From positions 124,001 to 188,000 of the forward strand of contig QEYB01000556.1 in the NCBI GenBank assembly GCA_017562135.1: DNA of 64,000 nt. The letters run 5' to 3'. Positions 1 through 12,054 of this stretch are shown one piece after another; within the stretch, counting starts at the first letter, position 1; every line of letters begins with the position of its first letter. A program made the position numbers and the translations under genes. The notes beneath the pieces were generated by a model. That model saw only the letters and a list, made by a program, of their open reading frames with translations. It searched no databases and was not told the origin of the DNA. Origin of the DNA: Dipylidium caninum (Eukaryota > Platyhelminthes > Cestoda > Cyclophyllidea > Dipylidiidae).

Positions 1-3000
1 GTGGCTATACGGACTTTGAAGAGTTCATGTCAGATATTTTTCTTATGTTTGATAATGCCTGTGCCTTCAATGAACCGGATTCTCAAATTTACAAGGATAC
101 TCTGGTACTTCATCAAGTTGCCTTGGCAAAACGGAACATGCTATTGTCATCAGCATTCTCTTCTGGAACTGTAATACCTGGGTTGATGCCGTCTAATCCA
201 CCAGACATTTTACCAGGCATTCGGCGACTTCTCACTAGCTTGCATAACGCTATGCTGACAGCTTGTGATACGGACGGCAGAGGTCTGGTTGATTCGCTTA
301 TTGCTGGTGATGGAACTGAAATTTCAGTTACTTCAGCCACTGCGGCACGATTAGCGGCCCTTCATCGCAGCGTTGCAGCAGGTGCTTATAGGCGGTTGGA
401 TCGTCTCCAAGCTGACTGGCTCGAGGTTCTTCGTCGAGCTCGTGTCGGTGAGGAGGAAGAGCGGATTGCTGCACTTTCTGAAATCAACGCCAAAAGTAAT
501 TTGCCTACTCCACAACAGCGTCAAGATGCTGCTGAGCTTGCGAGGCGTTGGATCCGCCTACGCGATTCTATGTGTAGACGTGCTTCACCTGGCGGCAGCT
601 CAAACACACAAGTCCCGGGTGCTGGGGAGTCGAGTGGTAGCGAATCGGGAAGCCCTGGAACTCTAGGAATGTCTATTCCTATGGGCTGGCACTTATTCAG
701 TACCGCCATGGGGTATACTGAAGCCACATTGGACCGTGATCTCAAAGATGAGGTTACTCAGTATGAACCAATCGTTTTTGCAGATGATGGCGAAGAAGAA
801 TTGCCTTTAATTGAAGAAGGAGAAACTGAGTTGCAAGTAAGATGATTGGTGTATGGGCATTCGCCTTTATTCCGTTGGTCTGGCTGTCACTTTTAATTGC
901 CTTTCTTCAGTCAATTGAATCCAAAGGGCAAGTATTCTATGTGGGCGATTATGTTTACGTAGAACCACTCCGTCAAGACATAACGCAATGCCATATCGGT
1001 CGAATTACTCGAATCTCTGAAAATCTCAAAGTAGTTGAGGATCTTGGAGAAATGGATAAGCCATCTGTCGAACCTGAGATAAGGGTGAGGTTAGCCATGT
1101 ATATGCGTCCGTCGGAGGCGAAACCTTCTCGTCGTAGACGATTGCTGGCCGCCGAAGTGTTCCGCACTGCCGTCAGTAAAGTTGTACCTCCCAGTAAACT
1201 CGCCGGACACTGCCTTGTCATGCACATATCGCATTTCATCCGCAGTCGCCCGAAGGTGGGGGCGGTTTTCAAATTCTTATTTTATGATAAATCTGGCCTA
1301 CTTATCTTCCTTCAAATTTTCTAGAATATGGAAGAACGTGACGTCTATGTATGCGAATCTCAATATTCCATAATTAGCAACCTATTTGCTAAGATACGAG
1401 TAAGTTGTCTAGCCTCCACGATAATATTTGCTTCTATACATTGTTGGCACATTTGACGGCATGTGGCTTGCGAGTGTTTTTTTTTGTTAGTACTTAATAG
1501 TGCGGTTTCAAGTGGACAACTATCACTTTTTTACATTTACTAGTAGACCCCTTTTTGTTACCATTGGTTGAGCCTACTATTTCCCATAAAATTAAATGCA
1601 CATTTTAGCAGTGGGGAGTACCAGCTCCCAGTGGTGTCGAGTTTGAAGACCGTCAATTGCCGTTTGTGCCCACCCGGCTTCCTCCGAGTGAGCCGCTCGA
1701 AAGTGCTCTTGAGCAAGTTAACACAAGCTCATTTTCATGCATGGCCTTCCCTCTGGCGAGACCTCTTCATGTATGTTTGGCGTGCTGAATCAATTTTTTT
1801 CAGGGAGACATCCCTGTGGCAGCAAATTGCTTTCGATTTCTTTCTTGTGGGTCATGCTAATTGTCTATCCCTTTTTTTGCCTTTTCAACTCGCCATAACA
1901 TTAATCGCATAAATTTCTCGAAACGATTGACTCCTTGACGGTATTGAATAAGTCGATTTTCGGTTAATAGACCGTTGTCGCCGAGGTATCCAAGACCGAG
2001 GAGATCGTCACCTATGAACAGTACGTTGGTGAGAATAACTTGGTCCTAAAGCAGGGTAAAATTATTATTTTAACTTTATTTCTGTTGCGGATGTGTTTTA
2101 CTTGTACTCTTTCTCCTGGCAGGTGATTGCGTTTTTGTTCCTTCGACAAATAACCTCTCGGAGCGGCTAATTGTTCGGATCGACAAACTATGGAAGAATG
2201 TCAAGTATGTGAGAATTCATTAGTAACTTCAATTTCAAAAGTGAGAACTTGCCGCAACACTTTATTCTAAATCTGAATCCATAGAAATCGACTATCTTTT
2301 CATTGTTCTATTATTACAAATATTATGCTTTTAATAAGTTATTTAAAGGATTGCACTTAATGCTACCAACATTGTGCAATCCACTTCTTGTTAACCGAAC
2401 GATTTTTTACAACCTCTAGATATTTTAATATAATCGCGGTAGTTATTGTCTTGCCCTTGTCGTTTTAAGTTCCCAACACAACGCTACCCAAATAAGGATT
2501 TTCATCGTAATTGTGCAAACACGCATCCATCTTTGGCTTGTCCCCTTTTTATTTACAGCGACGAAGATGTGTCTTTAACTGGCTCGGTATTCGTGTTTCC
2601 CGTGGATGTAGAGCACTTACCTACTCGTGTCTTCTATCCCCGTGAGGTGCTTCTAACCACCAATGATAGAGCTACCTTCCCCATCACTTTGGTCAAGGGA
2701 AAGTGTATTATAATGCGTCCCGCTGATTTCTTTATCGGTACATTATTAACCATTCCGAGCATTACCAGTTTTTGTTTTTTTTCTTGCACTTATTCATAAG
2801 TTAAACCACTCCTCTATTCTTTCAACATGCTTTCTCAAGGTTGGTTTTGGTATTTTAACTAACAGTTTTTTTTTTCATTTGCCTTCTAAGCCCGGCCCAC
2901 ATCGTACCGTGAAGGCGAGGTTTATGTTTGTGAATCGAAGTACTTTGAAGATGAGAAAGCCATCCGTAGATTGAAGAAGGGATTTAGGGTTAGTCTTGTG

Positions 3001-6000
3001 TTTTCTTATCTTCTTGAAAATTAACTTAAACGCTTTTTTATCTATGGTATTTGTAGAAGTATAAGTTCTCCCCGAATACAATGGAGGACGAATATTTCTT
3101 ATTCTCTCAACCAATTGTGCCACACAAGGTACACTTTTGTTTGATGCCATTAAGCCCTTTGTTAATCTACCTACTGTTGATTTCTTCTCAACATTCTTAT
3201 AGAATTAGAGTGATTAGATTACTGTTTTTTGTGAGTTAATACTAAAATCATCTTAACTACATCCAATAAGCGTTGATTTGCTTAACGAATGTTTTTAGGA
3301 AGCGTCTCCCCTTCTTGTAAAGGCCTCACCGTCGCCGCTTCTATTGGATCAGTTGAATCAGCCACCTTCAATGGCCGTTGCTTGCGTGATGGCAGCTGCC
3401 AACGGGCAGACGACTGCTGCAGCTGAACTTGGTCCGCGTCTGGCCCCCGCTCCTCCTCAATCACCCGATGTTGGACAGCTCGCTTTCATGGAAGTTGGGC
3501 TAGATCGCAGTGGAAAAAAGGTGGATTAATGTAATGGTGTGAAATTATATGAAAATTTTTTATTTGTCAAATGGAGCTCCTGCCTTGATCCCTCTTCTTT
3601 ACTTGGACGCCAACTTGTGGAAGAATTGCCGGGTCTGCTTACATTAACACCCTTTTGTGGAGGGTTTTGCATTCATGTATTGTAAAGAGGTTTGATTAAA
3701 TTACTCCTTTATCCATCTCACGGCACTGAACTCTATTTGCTTAAGTGTTTGTGATCGGTAGCTTTCTGAGCAGGTTAAATTGATAGCATGATCGTCTTTT
3801 ATCTGGTAAAAATTCTCTTTTTGAACAACCAAATGTTGGTAGAATTCCTATACATAAATCTGCTAAAAATGACTTAAATTGAGATTGCAATTGAGAAGTA
3901 GCCGTGATTTTAAATATCTGTAAAATCCTTCATTGAAAATCCTTTTGAGACGCCCACCTCAACTATTTGTTAGTAAAATCCCCTGTTTCGTTTTGAATCG
4001 AACTGGTGTTCAACTCTGTCGTACCCTTCAATTATGTTTCAAACAGGCACCATAAAGTGTTCCGCCTCACGATGAGTTGGAAATAGTTCCTAGATCGTGA
4101 TTTTTCTTCGACCTTTTGACTGACGAATTTGACTCCATTTCAATTCCTAAAATTTATTATTACTAGACCAATAACTCCAGTTATCAAAGGCCCCTAAATA
4201 GCTCTAATGCTTTTTTGCTTTGTTCCTTAGCGGAAGCTTCGTAAACCGCCATCAGGTTACGTTATCTATGCAGGTGAGGTGCGTAAAAAGCTGTTGCAAG
4301 ATCGTCCCGATGCACCGTTTGGCGAAATTTCGCGTGAAGTCGGATTGATGGTGGGTTCTCGATCAAGTTTTCCGGAAATCCATTACGTATTTGATCGTCA
4401 TGTCCGGACTTCCGTATTCATGTTTACAACAACAATTAATTAAAAAGTGGTTGGATTTCGAAAGATATATCATTTCAGAAGTTAGCTGAAATAGTTTATT
4501 ACGTTTACTGCTCCTTTTTCCTAACTCTTGACGTATTAGTTGGGAAAGGTAATGAATTCTTAAATCTTATAGTGGCGTCAGATGCCCTCCCACGAACGGG
4601 ACATATATGAACGTAAAGCACAAGTTATAAAGCGTCGGATGGAAGAACAAGAGACACAACAAAAGGCTCGCCTGCAGGAGCAGGAAAAGTTGATGCAAAC
4701 ACATCATGAATTGGTTTCACAGGGCGATTCTCATCATGTGGTCTTGGGCCCTGGGATGTCGACAGCGATCAGTCAAGCCCCCATTCAACTACAGACAACG
4801 GGCACTGGACAACCTACCGCTCAGTCATCTCTGGCCGCGAGCGCACCACACTATTCTGCCACGGCAGCAATGCAGTTCTACCAGACAACATCGGGCGCTC
4901 CCGGCACAGCGTCTGTAATTCAGTTGATGCACACCACTACGAACCCCTCCAATGCTGTCAATAATTCTTCCGGTGCAACGGGCGTACAGCCACGGCCAGG
5001 CGTAATCGAGTCGTCTTTGGTTACTGGTGCCACAGTTCTCGCCAATCCCATGTCTCATGGTCCCGTTCTTGCTGCGCCTGGAGGACAGCAAGTCAGTTCG
5101 CATACTTCCGATAGTTACCACTTTTTCAAATCTGCCACAATCTTACCATTTTTATAATCGGAGCTCTCACCAACTAGTCTTTTTAGTATTTTTACATTGG
5201 TATTAAACAATCGAATTCTGGCTTGATACGATTTCGGTTCTTGTTGTGAGAACTCTAGACTAATTGCAGATATTGGCAAGATCGTATTTATAGGAATATT
5301 GTATATTAAACTGGAGCTGCAAAGAAACTTTATTTTTCAAACTCCCAAGGTTGTCTACCAATTTGCTAGTCAACAAGCGCCAGGCATAGCTGTCTCGGCA
5401 GCGTCGCCGAACGTGAGTCTCGGAGGCCCACAAGTTATCTTGACGCATCCACAGCAACATCCGCATCACCAACATCAGACTGGACCTCCTCAATCGTATG
5501 CCTTACTGCCAACACAATCTCCGCCTCAATCCAAACCACATGCCGTTACTCCCCAACACGTACAGGTGATTCAACAGAGTAAGATAGTCCCTACTCATTT
5601 CCTTACCCTTTTATTTGCGTTACATACAAGTAGCTTGGGTCTATGGTGCCTTAACGTACACCCCGATGGTTTCACTCGTTCACATTTCCAGAAATAGCAT
5701 GGACTACTAAACATAAACTAGATATACCTTCCGTTGGAATAGGTGGAAGGGTAACAATGAAAATGGGGCAAGTCGCTACTGCTCGCTGCCGGGGCTAGAG
5801 GCGACTGTTGGCGAATTTGCATCTTGCCACATATTAATTGGAAATAAACATTGTCACAAGTAAATGTTTTAACGGTTTTTGCTTCAGTGAATTCATCTGC
5901 ACTAGACGGAAATCACGCAACGGCTTTGAACGGAGGGACGGGTAGTTGTGGCGCCACGGCGGTTGTGCCTCAACCAATGACGGCGACCGCCATTCAAGCA

Positions 6001-6538
6001 CAAACGACACCGCCACCCACCGCAACCGTCGCCGCTCCACCACGCGCACCCTCCCCCCTCTTCGTTTCGGTACCTCCACGCACATCCCGAGTGCTTCATT
6101 CTGAAATCTACCAAAGGTGCGGACTTCCTATACGATTTTGCTGACAAAAATTGTTTCCTCGGATGCTGATTCGCAGGCCAAGCAGTAGTCTGCAGTTCCC
6201 GCGTAGCATTTTGCAGCGTTAACGATGTGATAGCCGAAATACATGTATTCCTTCTCTTATACAGCTCGAAACTGCATTTCCGTTTCAGGTACATTGACAG
6301 ATTGCGTCGCAATATTCCTTGTTTGAGCGACTGGAAGAAACAGATATCGACGACTATAGACTCCCTTCCGCCAATGACACATCAGCAACAGCAGCAATTG
6401 GTATCCGGTTTTTTGGACACCCCGCAATTGCATTCCCACCATGGCACTATCGCAGACGTCCTCTGGAGTCTGCGAGACAATCTGCTTAAAGACTCTCTCA
6501 GCATACGTACCTGTATTCTCGGTCTAGAGGATCTGTGA
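1..6538 (+). CDS. PBRM1: Polybromo-1 (PBAF chromatin-remodelling subunit), 5'-truncated by the window
   Basis: Chromatin-binding subunit of the nuclear PBAF SWI/SNF complex. Exons by splice signals and phase: <1-836, 911-1255, 1325-1399, 1609-1770, 1971-2055, 2123-2204, 2559-2737, 2891-2988, 3057-3128, 3299-3520, 4231-4350, 4573-5091, 5350-5578, 5888-6116, 6289-6538; about 1,166 residues are present. In order: the end of a bromodomain (NACAFNEPDSQIYKD); BAH1 (YVGDYVYVEPL to DVYVCESQYS); BAH2 (GDCVFVP to EGEVYVCESKYF, then PIVPHKEASPLL); an HMG box (KPPSGYVIYAGEVRKKL, then MPSHERDIYERKA); a Q/P/T-rich linker; and the conserved C-terminus (RVLHSEIY, ADVLWSLRDNLLKDSL). This order is diagnostic of polybromo. 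The earlier bromodomains lie upstream. The exon between BAH1 and BAH2 is least certain: 1804-1850 could be an extra exon. No frame break is needed anywhere. It ends 251 bases from the convergent DDX56 stop. Confidence 0.95.
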
Positions 6539-6789
6539 ACACAAAAGTTCGCCCGCCCCCTCCCATGTTTTAACTCGTTTTTTGTCATTCATTTTTCTGT
6601 CATTACATGTTCCGTCAGAATAATATAGTGCTCACTTTTCTTCGATTAGCTTAACTGTCGGAAGTGTGCCAACCGATACCTGATCGTAACGCTCCGCCTT
6701 CACCATGATTTAGCTTTTACTTATTTTTGGATGTTACAAACATTGCATAGAAACATGCGGGAAAGATTCGATCACAGCAATGGATCCAC

Positions 6790-9399
6790 TCATTGGTTTC
6801 TCCCTTTTCCAAAGTTGAACAAGGGGTTGGCGGCCTTTCTCTGTATAACATAACCACAATGTTAAAATCATGGCCCAAAGATCTAATGGAGGGCAGTTAA
6901 CGTGTTCTTACCTTTCTCGCCATCTGGCGCCTTATCTGAGCAACTTTGGCTGGATTCTGAGCAATAGCCATTTTCTTCTTATGGCTCCTCAATTGGCGGA
7001 GTTTGATGGATCCTGCACTATCATTACCGATTTCAGATGTGAACGGCTTTGTCTCACCAACAGGCCGTCTCTTGCACCAACTAGACGGCCTGTAGTACTG
7101 CCGATTCCCGAATCTCTGTTTTGAACCTCTAACTAGAGATCGTAACGACTGTGGTACTGCAAATTAGGAGAAAATACCTATGTATGGGTTTGTCTTGTAC
7201 GAAAAAGAAATGTCACTCGATTTTGACATTTAAAATCAAACTTACCCATATAATCAGGCACATCTTTGAGATGGGCCTGTGTTGTCACAGAAAGGGGTGT
7301 ATCGTGTCGCAGGGCATCCAGATCAGCGGAATGATCTTCAAAGTAACCCTTCAGACGCTCAGAGTTCATTAACTCTAACCTAATTTCTTTTAGACGAGTT
7401 CACGAATCTTCTTACGAGTTATTTTACCAGCAACGTCCTGTTTTGGTGAATTATATAAACGAACTCACCGCCGCACGATATCGGAATCCATCCACTTCTG
7501 ATAGTCGGAATTGATAGGGAGAGAATACTGATTCAACTATAATCCGAGAAATTGTAAAAACTTCATTGATTACAAATATGAATAATCACAAACATTGTGT
7601 ACTAGTTTTATAGAAAAGAGTAGGCCTTGAACTAAGGGATTTCTCTTTTTCGCGCCATAAATATGTCGAAAGATTCAATAGTGAAGTCGATATTGCGTCA
7701 ACAAAGGTGTATACGAGTAGTTTAGCAGGTCAAATGAATACCAGCTGATTTATCTATTCTCGATGAAGTCGGGGCCTCCTTTTGTAACAGGAAATTGGCT
7801 ACTTCGGGAAGTCGTATCTCCTCCAAACTGTTGACGAAAGAGATGGCGGTTCCCATTTGGTCAGCTCGCGCCGTACGCCCAACACGGTGAACATAGCGCT
7901 TAGCCGTTAACGGGAAATCAAAATTGAGGACATTGCTGACCAGTTTGAAATCAATTCCACGTGACACACTGTATTCAGAATCAGTGACTTTTTTCACACT
8001 ATCGTAAAAATTCACGAAAGGAAATAAATGAGAGGGCTAAACCAGAATAAATTTAAATATAAAATTCAACTTCAATGAAAAAAAGACGACGAATGGATTT
8101 ATACCATAAGTTAAAATTATCGCCTTTGATTGCACTAACCACAGCAAATTACTCAGTTCTTAAAAGTGCAAATACTCCATATGGATCAAAATTGGACTTA
8201 CGATTTAGCTTTCTTCGATGTACTAATAGCTGTTTCACTGCCATCTTCGTCAGTGGCTAGCATATAATCATAGAATCCAGAATTGAACTGATGTACCGTG
8301 TGGCACCTCGATGCTGCTGGCAATTCAGAATTAAGCACTACGGACTTAACGCCAAATTCTTCAAGAAAAAGCTTCAGCCTGAAAAATACCGTTTACGAAG
8401 GCCATAAACTTACTTGTAACATCGGTCTATTGAATTTGTGAAAATAATTGTTCGACCACGGATAAGTTTCAGTTGAATCATTGAAATAAGGATGGCGTAC
8501 TTCGACGACTCTTCGGCACTGATGGCACTAAGAGATTAATTCGACCTTACCTAATTACATATTGTGCCAGCTTCGATCCGGGAGGAAGATAATCTTCTTC
8601 GGGCAATTCTACTCGAACCCATTCACTAATTTTGAGACAACTACGTAAAGAGCACGATTCTTGATCGAGCGTGGCAGATAACAAGATTATCTGCAGGGAA
8701 ATGCAAGAATTAACTTTATTACCTGTATTGACTTTTTCGGAAGAAAGGTTTGAAGTGACTGCATATGTTTTTTATAACCAAACACAAGGATTAAGTCAGC
8801 TTCATCAACTACCAGATGTTCAAGCGCATTAAGATGAAGACGTTTCATACGCAGTTGTTCTAGGACTTTCAAAGGTGTCCCAACAATGATGTCAGGGTTT
8901 TGGGCTAAGAGAGGTCTAAAATCAACGAATCTTAGATTAACGAAACTAAATTGCAATTTACCTTAAAACATCAACGTCATCCAACTGAGAAAGATCCAGG
9001 ACACTCACATTTCTTGATGCATACGCGCATAAATTCTTTATATCCTTAGATATCTGGTGACATAATTCTTTGGTTGGAGCTAAAATTAATGATGAAGTTT
9101 GTTGTTCAGATTTGAGCTGATTCGGGAGTAATTGTAAGTGAGAACATACCAACTTGGTCTCGAGTATCGATTGAACTATAGGGATGGAAAAAGCTGCCGT
9201 TTTTCCGGAGCCAGTGCGAGCTTGAACGCAGATACTTTTCCCTTCCAGAGCCAAAGGAATGACGGCCTGTTGGATATCCGTCGGCTTTTGCCATTTTAGG
9301 TCACAGATGGCCTATTGAACACGACGTTACGCAATTTCGAATTACGGATAACAGCCGCTGGTCGAGATTCATGAGATGAAATTGCTCTACGATAGGCAT
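6790..9399 (-). CDS. DDX56: ATP-dependent DEAD-box RNA helicase DDX56/Dbp9 type (nucleolar 60S assembly)
   Basis: Nucleolar DEAD-box helicase needed for large-subunit ribosome assembly. Exons in transcript order: 9399-9346, 9311-9150, 9116-8962, 8915-8723, 8690-8551, 8527-8414, 8378-8202, 7998-7742, 7527-7469, 7437-7246, 7012-6912, 6840-6790. The product is about 551 residues, close to the family length. Motifs: N-terminal [21 protein letters not shown] (Q motif), [11 protein letters not shown] (I), LAPTKEL (Ia), VGTPLKVLE (Ib), VVDEAD (II), LLSATLD (III), [11 protein letters not shown] (IV), SRGIDF (V), [11 protein letters not shown] (VI). The C-terminus has the DDX56-specific [20 protein letters not shown] and NPLFNFGKG. 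The start at 9,399 is the first in-frame ATG that joins the LDQRLLS exon. Seven of eleven introns are only 23-46 bases long. One base seems to be missing near 7,391-7,401: the frame changes between KKIRE and [15 protein letters not shown]. With that base, all phases agree. Confidence 0.95.
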
Positions 9400-9641
9400 G
9401 ACCCTTGGGCATACACAAGCAGCAAGGCCCCCGTTATATATAGTTACTACACGAACGCCCGTTAATGTTGGATGCCACTAGAAGAAGCCTTCGGCTAAAG
9501 ATTTATATTTTAGATCTGAAAATGAGTGGTAATGCATTTTTATAAGCCTTGATACCTTTTGTTAGTACCATACACTGGATGCTTTATCAGCGAAATCAAG
9601 CCTTAACTCCCAGGACTACAAATAGCCACTCTAAGGGCCTA
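9400..9641. promoter_or_regulatory. Candidate bidirectional promoter between DDX56 and C1D
   Basis: Only 242 bases separate the divergent start codons, so both 5' UTRs and both promoters must fit here. I see no canonical TATA box placed convincingly for either gene. The promoter role is inferred from gene arrangement only. Confidence 0.5.
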
Positions 9642-10360
9642 ATGGAAAAGACCCTCTTTGACGCGATTCCTAATGAAGTCAGCAAACTTCTGATCTCATT
9701 TTCCGATTCAATTAAAGGCATATGCGACACTTTATCAACCTATCGAGCGGCGGTAAAGACAAGTAAAACCGAGGTAGCTCTGAACATGTTTAATCTGGTG
9801 TACTTCAATTTAGTTACCTGCTATGCGGCGCATCCAAACCGAACTGTGCCTTGCTTACGCAATGAATGCATTGTTCTTCGGTGCGTTTTACTTTTGAACG
9901 TCTTTTTATTTAGTTTCTGGTATGTTTTAGTGTATCTTCGATGCAGCGGAGTAGACACAAAGGACCACCCAATTCTAAAAGAGCTCGTGAGTGCATCCTT
10001 AGTGTTTAAAATTTTAAAGTGTAAAATTTCACCTCGGCATTCTATGTGTACGTGCATTCTCCTCGGTCATTTTGTTGCATCTTATTGGTTTTCTACTAGT
10101 CTGTGATAGAGTTTGGGTTATTTCTTCATTTTTCTACTTTGTTGCACACTTTTCACCAGCTTACACTATCTATGTTTGTATTCTTGCAGGACCGTTTGAC
10201 CGGTTTTCTTAAAAGATGTCAAAGCATATGCAACAAACAGGGTCCTACACTTACCAACCAGCGTTTAAACAAAGAAGCATCCTCGCGTTTTGTTAAACGT
10301 GCTCTTTGGCAATCATTTCAGCCGAAGGCTAAAAAAAGGAAACACGATAATGACAAGTGA
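9642..10360 (+). CDS. C1D: C1D family nuclear protein (Rrp47/Lrp1, exosome cofactor; Sas10/Utp3/C1D fold)
   Basis: C1D (yeast Rrp47) binds the nuclear exosome nuclease Rrp6 and acts in rRNA and snoRNA 3' processing. Exons 9642-9773, 9814-9880, 9931-9986 and 10190-10360 keep phase and give 141 residues, the same length I recall for the human protein. Recognition: helical N-terminus MEKTLFDAIPNEVSKLLISF; LCLAYAMNALFFVYLRCSGV, matching the family Tyr-rich helix; DTKDHPILKELDRL; and the signature ASRFVKRALW. The tail PKAKKRKHDND is basic and suits RNA binding or a nuclear signal. Introns 1 and 2 are only 40 and 50 bases; reading through them gives a long artificial hydrophobic frame. It is divergent from DDX56, another rRNA-processing gene. 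The start is the first Met matching the family N-terminus. Confidence 0.93.
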
Positions 10361-11785
10361 TTTTCATGCTTGTAAATACATGTAATTAAATCCTGTCAAC
10401 TCTACAACATCGTAGTGCTCTGATGCGCAACAATAAACTTGTTGGTTGTTCTTTTGATGCTGTCATTTAAAACCCTCAAAGTAAATCCATGTCTTTCCCA
10501 AGGCTGTGATACCTTGTCAGTCAAGACATTTCTTCCAATCAGTATTTCAGAATGCTAAATTCATGGCAAATATTTCGATGAAAGTGTCCTAAAGCCCATT
10601 TATCATTTCGGGGACCTAAGAGATAACTACTGATGTCTGAAAATATTTGTTTCCTGATTTGTTGCTCATGACTTTGCGGAGGGCATGCGGTTGATGGTTT
10701 TAATTTACTGCTTGTGATTTCGACTTTTTTTTCGCGATGGGTTATGCTCAATTGTGAATTTGACTGGCGACCCTTTGGAATATCGAGGTATCTACTGCGT
10801 CAAGTTAAGTATAAGAAATTAGTCTTGACACCTGTTTGGTGAGATTGGGGCATTGTAACTTCTTCCTCACAGTTTTAATTTGCTATTTCTCCATACTGGC
10901 TATTCTAAAAGATTCCGCATTGCAGGCTTCTCAAAAGTATGAGCATTTTCCGAAGCTCGTGAATAAACGAAGACAACTGACAGGTCGAGAGGTGAGGGTG
11001 TCGCACGTTATTCTAGTGATTTTCTAGGAGGCTCAACTTCATAACGTCTTTGGAAATATATTCATATCAGCATCCTAGTTATTCACATTTACAATCATCA
11101 GATTCGAGAGAAACATGTTTAAGCCTACCTTTAGAAACTTACATCATAGGTAGCGAACAGTAAATGTCTTTTTATTTGTTAACTTATTTTACAAAATTCT
11201 TCCAAGTACATGATTTTAACGAACTTTAATACATTCTACAAAGTTTCAGTTGCGCAGTTAATGAGCGTGTTAGAGTAGATGGGGGTATTCGTAAGAGGCT
11301 GGCCTTACAGAAACTTCAAATGCATTTCGGCGTATAATCTTTTTTTGTATCATGATAGTGAGGTTGGCTAACTGCGTTTATGCTATTGCTACAGATCATA
11401 TCACAAGTAGAACTCCCACCTTAACTACTTTTGCATTGTTTCACAGACCAATCAGACTGACGCGAGTAAAAAATATTCACTATATAAGTCTCAGTTCGGG
11501 AGGTGTACCGAAAATAGTATTATTTACGGTACGTTTGTAACACTGATGTCCAGAAGCACCACTAATCTAATAGTCCTCCTAGATTTAGGAAGTAATGGCT
11601 TTGGCTTACATTGTAATCCTTAGCGCGAAGTGGCTGGCATTTCATTTCGATTTTCGTTCCAGCTATAGTCTCATTGGTACTTTTTGCCAGTCATTGCGAC
11701 ACCTCCCCTTAAACACTCGATTATTTAGTCTTAACCAAGAGCATGAGTGTAGATTTCATGCATTTGTGACGATCTGAAATTCGTG
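10361..11785. other. Intergenic stretch, no gene recognised
   Basis: This holds the C1D 3' UTR and the upstream region of the small secreted precursor gene. Short open frames exist on both strands but none shows a family motif or a chain of matching splice sites. An unseen 5' non-coding exon of the precursor gene is possible. Confidence 0.5.
10432..10437 (+). terminator. Polyadenylation signal AATAAA for C1D
   Basis: A canonical AATAAA lies about 70 bases after the C1D stop codon, followed within 30 bases by GT/T-rich sequence (TTGTTGGTTGTTCTTTTGATG). Placement fits a cleavage and polyadenylation signal. Confidence 0.55.
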
Positions 11786-11795
11786 TCCTTAAGCA
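11786..11795 (+). promoter_or_regulatory. Candidate 3' splice (cis or trans) acceptor before the precursor start
   Basis: The sequence GTCCTTAAGCAG lies 23 bases upstream of the precursor ATG. It could accept a 5' exon or a spliced leader. Flatworms use spliced-leader trans-splicing (established), but nothing here proves its use. Confidence 0.3.
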
Positions 11796-11817
11796 GGTTT
11801 ACTCGGAGCCCGAAACA

Positions 11818-12054
11818 ATGGCCTTCGCATTCCTCCTTGCTTTTTTTTTGACCTCATTCGCTACTAACGATGCTTTGAAAATCAAACCAAGGGAAGAGGG
11901 ATTGCATTCATTTGCTCCCGAACTACAGCCAAGTCTTTTGAAGAGAATCCAAGCAATTGGAGACAATGACTTAGATATTCCTGCTCTCATTGAACTTTAT
12001 GAATTGGAAAAGCGCCGTACGATTCCTTATAGCGGTGGCATTTTTGGTCGTTAG
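11818..12054 (+). CDS. Putative neuropeptide precursor, single C-terminal amidated peptide ending GGIF-amide
   Basis: A single-exon, 78-residue frame. Residues 1 to about 19 (MAFAFLLAFFLTSFATNDA) look like a secretory signal peptide. The middle is charged and non-repetitive, with a Lys-Arg at about 42-43. Residues 65-67 are Lys-Arg-Arg, then TIPYSGGIF (68-76), then Gly77-Arg78 and stop. That layout (basic cleavage site, short peptide, amidating Gly, basic residue) is the classic neuropeptide precursor design, predicting TIPYSGGIF-amide. The C-terminus resembles arthropod SIFamide (PFNGSIF-amide) in P-aromatic-x-G-x-I-F, but homology is not shown. It would be secreted by neurons and act on a G-protein-coupled receptor if this is right. 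The alternative is an unrelated small secreted protein; length and lack of introns limit certainty. Confidence 0.72.
   Translation: MAFAFLLAFFLTSFATNDALKIKPREEGLHSFAPELQPSLLKRIQAIGDNDLDIPALIELYELEKRRTIPYSGGIFGR

Noticed and set aside
9540..10106. A continuous 185-codon plus frame through the C1D locus ending in a hydrophobic stretch
   Set aside because: It reads through two short introns; removing them restores the conserved C1D sequence and exact family length.
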